Made by a program: the position numbers and the translations under genes | Notes under the pieces: model-generated | Seen by the model: the letters and a program-made list of their open reading frames with translations, nothing else | The model's database searches: none | What the model was told of the DNA's origin: nothing | Part shown: piece by piece, positions 58,847 through 64,000 of the stretch | Layout: every line of letters begins with the position of its first letter | Numbering within the stretch: position 1 is the first letter of the stretch | Assembly (NCBI GenBank): GCA_019637395.1 | Contig: JAHBVR010000016.1 | Coordinates: 124,001 to 188,000 of the forward strand | Length of the DNA: 64,000 nucleotides | Reading direction: 5' to 3' | Source: Vulcanimicrobiota bacterium | GTDB taxonomy: Bacteria; Vulcanimicrobiota; Xenobia; Xenobiales; JADMJV01

Positions 58847-59938
58847 TTAGAAACCGTTGGGGAGAGGCGGCGGCGTGTTATCCAGCACCGGCGGTGTGTT
58901 TTGGAGTGGCGGCGGGGCTCCTTGCGGTTGCATCATCTTCTGGGTGGAAAGGGGCACGAAATGAACCGTTTCCTGCTTGCCGTAGGTCCAGGTATTGGTG
59001 CCCCAGCCGGACTTGCCGGTCAAAAGACTGAGAGCGCGTTTGCCGCTCCAGCCGCCTTCCAGCCTCATTCCGGGCCCTTCCTGGACGACCGTGCGCTCGC
59101 GGGTGTCGGGAGGATTCATGGTGAGCAGCTTCGACCACTGGTTGCCCTGAGAGAAGCCGGGCCAGGGCGCCCCCGGCTGCTGCGAAAAGTGGACGTCGCG
59201 AGACTCCAGGCCCTTCTGGGTCTGCTGAACCTCGGTGTAGGTGACCTCGCGGCCTCCCCCACTGCCCCCCATTCCCATCGTGAGCATGGAACTCAACCCG
59301 CCACCAGTATTCTGACCGAAGGCGCCGACATCTTCGTTGACGCGCCAGCCCCGGCTGCCGTCGGGTTTGACAAACTCAGCCTGTTCCCGGGTGTAGCCCA
59401 TATTCATCTGGGCATCCCCCGGCACTTTAGGCCGGGCCGGAGTGGCCAGACCGTAGCTGCCATCCGGATCGAGCATCACCAGAGGAGCGGAGGGATTGTC
59501 CTTGTCGGTCTGCACGTAGACGCGGCCATCCGGCATCACCGTGGTGGGCAGCGTCTTGGGCTGATTGTTCTCATCGCGCAACGCTTTACCGTCAGCACCC
59601 AGTTCGTAGGCCTGGGCCTGCTGGAAACTGGCGCCCAGGGTATTCTGGGCGGGTAAGGTGGAGATGCTGACCAGGATCGAACCTCCCAGCAAGCCACCCG
59701 GCCCGCCCGGCATGGTGGCGTAAAGCGCCGTCTGCTGGCCGCCCTGCGTGAAGCCCTCAATCTTGAGGCCGTTGGGGAAAACGTGGCCGGGAGGCTGCTG
59801 TGGCGGAGCCACGCCCTGACTAGAAACAAAGCCATCCGTGGGATTCGGAGTCTGCGGCTGAACGGGGGTTTGAGGCCGAACCGGCTGCTGAGCATACTGG
59901 GGGTGGATCTGACCACCGGAGTTCACTGGAAATGCCAC
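58847..59938 (-). CDS. Pro/Gln-rich hypothetical protein
   Basis: 363 residues from GTG 59938, chosen because GGAGGAGG lies 11 bases upstream; the GTG at 59959 would overlap that site. Starts (V)AFPVNSGGQIHPQYAQQ. First 60 residues are Pro/Gln/Thr-rich, the middle is a mixed domain with GDAQMNMGYTREQAEFV and YTEVQQTQKGLESRDVHF, and the end is again Pro-rich (PPPLQNTPPVLDNTPPPLP). No signal peptide, membrane segment or known domain. Possibly surface-related by composition. Confidence 0.6.
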   Translation of the reverse strand: MAFPVNSGGQIHPQYAQQPVRPQTPVQPQTPNPTDGFVSSQGVAPPQQPPGHVFPNGLKIEGFTQGGQQTALYATMPGGPGGLLGGSILVSISTLPAQNTLGASFQQAQAYELGADGKALRDENNQPKTLPTTVMPDGRVYVQTDKDNPSAPLVMLDPDGSYGLATPARPKVPGDAQMNMGYTREQAEFVKPDGSRGWRVNEDVGAFGQNTGGGLSSMLTMGMGGSGGGREVTYTEVQQTQKGLESRDVHFSQQPGAPWPGFSQGNQWSKLLTMNPPDTRERTVVQEGPGMRLEGGWSGKRALSLLTGKSGWGTNTWTYGKQETVHFVPLSTQKMMQPQGAPPPLQNTPPVLDNTPPPLPNGF

Positions 59939-60004
59939 GAGAGCTAAGACCTCCTCCACGAAGTGGAGTCCAGTCTATTCGTCATGGCAACATTTTTGCA
60001 ACAG

Positions 60005-60700
60005 TTATTGTTGTTTTTTAACGTCTCCCAGTGGCATATACGACCGGCTGCGCTCGTTGAAATAATCCAACCAGTTGACGCCGAAAGCCACCACGTTTCC
60101 GCCCAGCGCGATGCCCTGGGCGGTGGTGGCGAAGCCGCTCAGCGAAGGAACGGCCACGGCCGTCAAAGCGCCCGCCAATCCTAAGGCGGAGGTAGCGATT
60201 TGAGCGCCGTTGGCCACCAACGCCGCCGTCTTGATGATAGGCGGGGTTTCGCCGATTTCCCGAAACTGCTGGTGCTGTTTGTAAGACTTAAGGAACTTGA
60301 TGACGCTCAGGCCCACCGAAACACCCATCAATCCAGGCTGGTACCATTGGTTGATGTTGCTGGCCACCTCATAGGAAAGGCCACCCGTAATCATGGGCTT
60401 GACCACTTCGGTGGCCCCGGTCAGAGCCAGGCTGGGGCCGGAATTGATGGCCGCCTGAACTTCTTGCACGCCGGCCGTAAAAAACTGCTGCAGGGCGCTG
60501 AAAGTCTTCTGGGCCGGCCCGATACGGGTGCCGGCCACGGTGTATTCGTGACCATCGCCCAGGTCGACCACCAGATTGCGGTCGGTGGGCAATTGCTCGG
60601 CTTGCTGCCGGGCCCACTCAATAGCAATCTTCTCCTTGCCGGACAATTTATCCGGAAGTTTTGCGGGGGTTCTCGGCTTGGGGCTGTTTTGAATACGCAT
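60005..60700 (-). CDS. Hypothetical protein with Gly/Ala-rich hydrophobic segments
   Basis: 231 residues, start MRIQNSPKPRTPAKLPDKLS (recurrent motif). Residues 25-90 are soluble, 90-210 have several moderate hydrophobic stretches (MGVSVGLSVIKFLKSY, ATSALGLAGALTAVAVPSLS, GIALGGNVVAFGVNWL). The composition resembles the gene at 49574. Could insert in membranes. No known family. Downstream of it 59939-60004 shows no terminator that I can identify. Confidence 0.6.
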   Translation of the reverse strand: MRIQNSPKPRTPAKLPDKLSGKEKIAIEWARQQAEQLPTDRNLVVDLGDGHEYTVAGTRIGPAQKTFSALQQFFTAGVQEVQAAINSGPSLALTGATEVVKPMITGGLSYEVASNINQWYQPGLMGVSVGLSVIKFLKSYKQHQQFREIGETPPIIKTAALVANGAQIATSALGLAGALTAVAVPSLSGFATTAQGIALGGNVVAFGVNWLDYFNERSRSYMPLGDVKKQQ

Positions 60701-60757
60701 GATGGCCCACCCATCATGTGCGGGACCGGCTCTCCGTTGGTTAGCCTTTTGTAAACA

Positions 60758-61570
60758 TCATGACTCGAGGTAATCTACGAGTTGCAGCAGGCGTGGTTTC
60801 AGCCCCTCTTCCACCAGGGCGGCCGTTTCTTCATCCATTCCATAGCCGGAACCGCGCAGGCACAGCATCTGGTTTCCCGGCCCCAGCGAAAAGGTTTTTA
60901 GCTCCAGAAAGCCGTTGATTTCGCTCCAACTGAGGGAGGCTTCTTTCTCGGTCACGGCCATAATGTAGCCGGACATGACATCCCCGGCCTTGCTGATCAG
61001 GCGATAGGGCTTGCCCACCAGCGGCTCTTCGCCGGGCCATTCCTCGATCTTTTCCGCCAGCCAGTGCTCCAACCCCTCGGAACTGGCATAGAGAGCCATG
61101 ATTTCCCCGAAGGTAAACGAAGCTTTGGCCACTGCCATGAAGCTCCGGCGCGGCTTGCGGAAGTAGCGCTCCACGTAGAGTTTGAGCACAGCCATGGACA
61201 AACTCCAGTTGGAATCGGCCGAACTGTGAGGATTATGGGGAGTAAAAGGAGCCGGGGCATCGGTGACGTCCACCCAGGTTGTCTTGCCGGTGCGGCGCAA
61301 GGCGAAAGTCACGGTCTGCTGGCCGCTGCCCATGGGGCACTTGAGCACCAACTGCTGGCAGACTTTGACCTCCGCTACCTTATATTCGATGGTCATTCCG
61401 AAACGCTCCCAGGTCAGCGACAAAGTGCCGCCGACGGCCGGCCAGCCTGCGGCGCTGTCAGCCATCCATTGACCCAGCAATTCCGTATCGGTCAGCGCCT
61501 CCCAAACCTGTTCGGGATAGGCGGTCGTTTCGATACTCTTACGGATAATCGGACTTTCTTCAAGCCACAC
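60758..61570 (-). CDS. SRPBCC (START/AHSA1-type) domain protein, probably two domains
   Basis: 270 residues from GTG 61570; start uncertain, since the frame is open to ATG 61699, which shares CATG with the start of the divergent gene. First SRPBCC domain at the start: IRKSIETTAYPEQVWEALTD, LLGQWMADS, AVGGTLSLTWE, TGKTTWVDVTDA. A second, more diverged half begins near FGEIMALYASSEGLEHWLAE and repeats the order. AHSA1-type proteins hold hydrophobic ligands or act as Hsp90 activators; here the ligand is unknown. Cytosolic. Confidence 0.75.
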   Translation of the reverse strand: MWLEESPIIRKSIETTAYPEQVWEALTDTELLGQWMADSAAGWPAVGGTLSLTWERFGMTIEYKVAEVKVCQQLVLKCPMGSGQQTVTFALRRTGKTTWVDVTDAPAPFTPHNPHSSADSNWSLSMAVLKLYVERYFRKPRRSFMAVAKASFTFGEIMALYASSEGLEHWLAEKIEEWPGEEPLVGKPYRLISKAGDVMSGYIMAVTEKEASLSWSEINGFLELKTFSLGPGNQMLCLRGSGYGMDEETAALVEEGLKPRLLQLVDYLES

Positions 61571-61697
61571 GCGCCGCTCTTCGGGGCCACCTGAAGGCGA
61601 ACCTGTGAGCTTGCGGGCCGGCTTGACGGCTTTTTGGCAACTCTTGCCAAGTTTCCGGGAAGGCTCAGCCCCCGTTGGAACTGAAGTGAGGCCCGGC

Positions 61698-62891
61698 ATG
61701 CGAACTCTCTTGAAAGCTCTGCGCGCTCGAATCGTCGAGGAACGACCTCTTTGGGTAGCCGAACTGGCCGCCTTGCGCGGTGTCGACGCCTTTCAGGCTC
61801 TCGTCTCAGAAATTCTGCCACTGCTGGATGCGATCCAGTGGTTGGAGCGCAGAGCCCAGCGGGTGCTGCGCAGCAAACGACCCGGCTGGCGAGAACAACC
61901 ACCCTGGATGATGGCCCACCGTCTGGAAATTCACCGCCGCCCGCACGGCCACGTGCTCATTGTCGGGCCGGGGAACTATCCGCTTTTCCTACCGGGTGTG
62001 CAATTGCTCCAGGCGCTGGTGGCCGGCAACACCGTTTCGGTCAAGCCGCAGCAAGGCTGCGAAGCCCCCTTGCGCCGCCTGGTGGAAAGCTTGTATTCGC
62101 TGGGATTGCCACGCCGGCGCCTGACGCTGCTGCCCAGCCCGGTGGACAGCGTCTACCAAGAACTAGAAAGCCGTGCCGATCTGGTGATTCTAACCGGTTC
62201 GCTAGAGACGGGCCGCAAGTTGCTGCCCGTCTGTGCTCAGAAACCTGTGCCCGTGATCGCCGAACTCTCGGGAAGGGATCTGCTCATCGTCGGTCCGGGC
62301 GCCGACCGCCACACCGTCGATAAAGCCCTGGAGTGGAGCCGAGGCCTCAATTTTGGCAACACCTGCATGTGCCCGCAGCGGGTCTGGTTGCCCGGAGGCT
62401 GGGAGCTCGAGAAGGCCTTGCCCACTCGGCATTACCAAAACCTCTCCGAGGTTCAAGAGTGGCTGGCTGAAGAAAAATACGGCCTGGGCATCAGCCTTTT
62501 CGGAAATGAGCCATGGGTTGCCGAACTGTTGCCGCACTGCCGCACTGGTTTTGTTACCGTCAACGATATCATCGCCCCCACGGCCGATCCGCGCGCCCCC
62601 TTCGGCGGCCGCGGTCTTTCCGGCCATGGAGTGACCCGTGGCGAAGAGGGTTTGCTGGCGATGACTTATCCGCAGGCGGTTTTTACCAATCGCGGACCAC
62701 GCTTTCATCTATGGCCACCCTCAGGGCGAGAGCTGGCTTTGATGCAGGCTTACACCGACTTTCATCACGGCGGCCCGTGGCGCCGTTGCAAAGCCAGTCT
62801 GGCCATGGGCTGGGCCTGGGTTCGGCTGGTATATCGGATCCTCAAAACGCAAAAGGGTAGGCCACCCTGGCGAGGCGAAAAAGGACCCTGA
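61698..62891 (+). CDS. Aldehyde dehydrogenase superfamily protein, short form
   Basis: 397 residues from ATG 61698 (GAGG 7-8 bases upstream). NAD-fold landmarks: HVLIVGPGNYPLFLPGVQLL (compare PWNYP), VAGNTVSVKPQQGCEAPLR, VILTGSLETGRKLL, AELSGRDLLIVGPGAD (general-base Glu), FGNTCMCPQRVWLP with the catalytic Cys, and VNDIIAPTADPRAPFGGRGL. All key residues are present, but the protein is about 60-80 residues shorter than usual at the N-terminus. It oxidises an aldehyde to the acid with NAD(P)+. Next gene starts 1 base after its stop. Confidence 0.87.
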   Translation: MRTLLKALRARIVEERPLWVAELAALRGVDAFQALVSEILPLLDAIQWLERRAQRVLRSKRPGWREQPPWMMAHRLEIHRRPHGHVLIVGPGNYPLFLPGVQLLQALVAGNTVSVKPQQGCEAPLRRLVESLYSLGLPRRRLTLLPSPVDSVYQELESRADLVILTGSLETGRKLLPVCAQKPVPVIAELSGRDLLIVGPGADRHTVDKALEWSRGLNFGNTCMCPQRVWLPGGWELEKALPTRHYQNLSEVQEWLAEEKYGLGISLFGNEPWVAELLPHCRTGFVTVNDIIAPTADPRAPFGGRGLSGHGVTRGEEGLLAMTYPQAVFTNRGPRFHLWPPSGRELALMQAYTDFHHGGPWRRCKASLAMGWAWVRLVYRILKTQKGRPPWRGEKGP

Positions 62892-62892
62892 C

Positions 62893-63663
62893 GTGTTTTC
62901 GGGATTGCTGTCAGGCTTTAAAAACTTCTTCTCCAATAAAGGTGGAGGAGCTTCTCCGGAAAGCGCCGGCTTTCGCGAACGCCGCAAGCTGGTGCGCCTG
63001 CGTTGCGCCTATGAAGTCAAGGGGAGCATCGGCGACAAGAAGTTCAAGGCGACCATCGTCGACATCGGCGTGGAAGGCCTCAAACTGCGTACCGGCCAGC
63101 ACCTGAAGGTGGGCGAAAAGATTGTGCTCTCCCCCCCCGGCCAGGGCGTAGCGGTGCAGGCGTTGCCGGTCGAAGGCAAGGTCGTCTGGATCAAAACCAC
63201 CGAAAAAAGCTATGCTCGCCACGCCGGCCTGATTTTTACCACCAAAAAGGAAGATCGCGCCAAGACCTGGGTCAGCATGTTCTTGAAGGAGCTGGGCTTC
63301 AATCCCAGGATGATCTACACCAAGCGGCGCTTCATCCGCGCCGACTGCTTTTTGGACGCGCGCTATCAAGCCAGGCAAGTGGGCCGCGAAGTGACCGGGC
63401 GAGTCTATAACCTCGGCGTCGGTGGCATGCTGCTGGAAACCAACTACGACCTCCCCAGCGACGAACCCACCGAAATGGAATTCATCCCCCCCGAAAATCT
63501 GCCGGTGTTGCGCGTGCTCGCCTACCCCATCCAGGTCAAAAAAGAGGGCGTGGTCCGCCTCGTCGGATTGGAATTCCGCGACCTGACCGCCCGCCAGCTC
63601 GACGTGCTCGGCCAGTATCTCAAGCTGCTGCTGAAGAAGAATTTCAAAGACCAGGAAGCCTGA
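62893..63663 (+). CDS. Tandem PilZ-domain protein
   Basis: 256 residues from GTG 62893. Two PilZ modules: RERRKLVRLRCAYE with TIVDIGVEGLKL (residues 28-65) and KRRFIRADC with VYNLGVGGMLLE (about 137-180). PilZ binds cyclic di-GMP through RxxxR and D/NxSxxG. Here the Ser of the second motif is Gly in both, so binding is uncertain. Could tie second-messenger levels to pilus or envelope functions encoded in the window. Same operon as the aldehyde dehydrogenase. Confidence 0.85.
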   Translation: MFSGLLSGFKNFFSNKGGGASPESAGFRERRKLVRLRCAYEVKGSIGDKKFKATIVDIGVEGLKLRTGQHLKVGEKIVLSPPGQGVAVQALPVEGKVVWIKTTEKSYARHAGLIFTTKKEDRAKTWVSMFLKELGFNPRMIYTKRRFIRADCFLDARYQARQVGREVTGRVYNLGVGGMLLETNYDLPSDEPTEMEFIPPENLPVLRVLAYPIQVKKEGVVRLVGLEFRDLTARQLDVLGQYLKLLLKKNFKDQEA

Positions 63664-63699
63664 AACGGGGACTTTTCTCGGCTCCTCGCTGGCCCCCTG

Positions 63700-63742
63700 G
63701 ACGGCGGCTGAGGAGGCCGATTGGCCTCCCTGGGCCGCCGTC
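63700..63742. terminator. Large GC-rich stem-loop between convergent genes
   Basis: Outer stem GACGGCGGC/GCCGCCGTC, inner stem GGAGGCC-GATT-GGCCTCC. No T tract on either strand, so termination is likely but not certain. Confidence 0.45.
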
Positions 63743-63837
63743 GGGCGGGGTCACTCCCACCCTGAAAATGAATCGGCCGCCCAGCGACGGCCTGCAGTTC
63801 TTCGGTCAAGTCCATATCGAAGGAGAGAAGTGCCGGG

Positions 63838-64000
63838 TCAGCCTTCACCGTCAGGACGGGACCAGTCTGTTTTCTCAGACTCTGTAAGCGGCGCCACTTT
63901 TTCCAAATCGCGCGACTCGCGGGCGCAACTCTTCCAGGTGGTATGCAACGCGAACAGGTAAATCAGGATCGAAACCGGCGAAGCGTAGGCTACGACGAGG
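63838..64000 (-). CDS. C-terminal fragment of a membrane protein
   Basis: The minus frame entering at the window edge is open for 53 codons and stops at 63838. It reads LVVAYASPVSILIYLFALHT, a membrane helix, followed by a charged cytoplasmic tail ending SRPDGEG. The main part lies beyond the window, so no family can be given. Convergent with the PilZ gene, with the large stem-loop between. Confidence 0.5.
   Translation of the reverse strand, partial: LVVAYASPVSILIYLFALHTTWKSCARESRDLEKVAPLTESEKTDWSRPDGEG

Noticed and set aside
63522-63848. 108-codon minus-strand frame at the window end
   Set aside because: More than half is antisense to the PilZ gene; the N-terminal part has no ribosome site and overlaps the stop of the partial membrane protein.

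Overview
The window is about 64 kb of GC-rich, gene-dense chromosome from a free-living Gram-negative (diderm) bacterium. An outer-membrane porin carries an N-terminal SLH domain and a terminal Phe (23651-26200), an arrangement known from Cyanobacteria/Melainabacteria, Deinococcota, Armatimonadota and Eremiobacterota/Xenobia-type lineages. I cannot fix the phylum without marker genes. There is no rRNA, tRNA, prophage, insertion sequence or CRISPR array that I can support. Most genes look like core chromosome, often with ATGA/GTGA stop-start overlaps.

Layout. 1-11.6 kb: a truncated GT-C glycosyltransferase, a PRC-barrel protein, two tandem PilT-like ATPases, three related YkgJ-type Cys-cluster proteins, a Met-rich protein with an NlpC/CHAP-like tail, a PAP2 phosphatase and a GapR-like nucleoid protein. 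11.7-15.0 kb: DEDDh exonuclease, M17 aminopeptidase, secreted phospholipase-D-like protein. 15.04-16.66 kb: a 1.6 kb protein-free block that reads on the minus strand as one large structured RNA with its own sigma70-type promoter and a bidirectional terminator; this is the most striking element of the window. 16.9-26.2 kb: glycolate oxidase GlcDF, a calpain-like protease with an EF-hand, SelO, a CDF metal transporter and the SLH porin. 26.3-34 kb: GT2 glycosyltransferase, M14 carboxypeptidase, AI-2E-type permease, GrpB, secreted dual-specificity phosphatase, CAX antiporter. 34.3-40.2 kb: a compact type II secretion/type IV pilus-like operon (three pseudopilins, three GspF/PilC proteins, one GspE/PilB ATPase). 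40.2-44.2 kb: small and hypothetical proteins and an ABC1/UbiB kinase. 44.2-47.1 kb: EtfA, EtfB and an acyl-CoA dehydrogenase. 47.6-53 kb: anchored hypothetical proteins, a dTMP-kinase-like protein, a UvrD-type helicase. 53-55.5 kb: acyl-CoA dehydrogenase plus 3-oxoacid CoA-transferase (ScoAB). 55.6-64 kb: hypothetical proteins, adenosine deaminase, an SRPBCC protein, an aldehyde dehydrogenase-like enzyme, a double PilZ protein and a partial membrane protein.

How they work together. The two dehydrogenases, EtfAB and ScoAB make a fatty-acid/branched-chain acyl or ketoacid oxidation module feeding electrons to ETF; GlcDF adds 2-hydroxyacid oxidation. The PilT pair, the three-GspF operon and the PilZ protein point to type IV pilus motility or secretion. 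Several proteins of unknown role share a short polar N-terminus (M-x-[IV]-[QNT]-[NG]), which may be a lineage-specific signal. Many starts were revised from Shine-Dalgarno spacing and stop-start overlap; these choices are given per gene.
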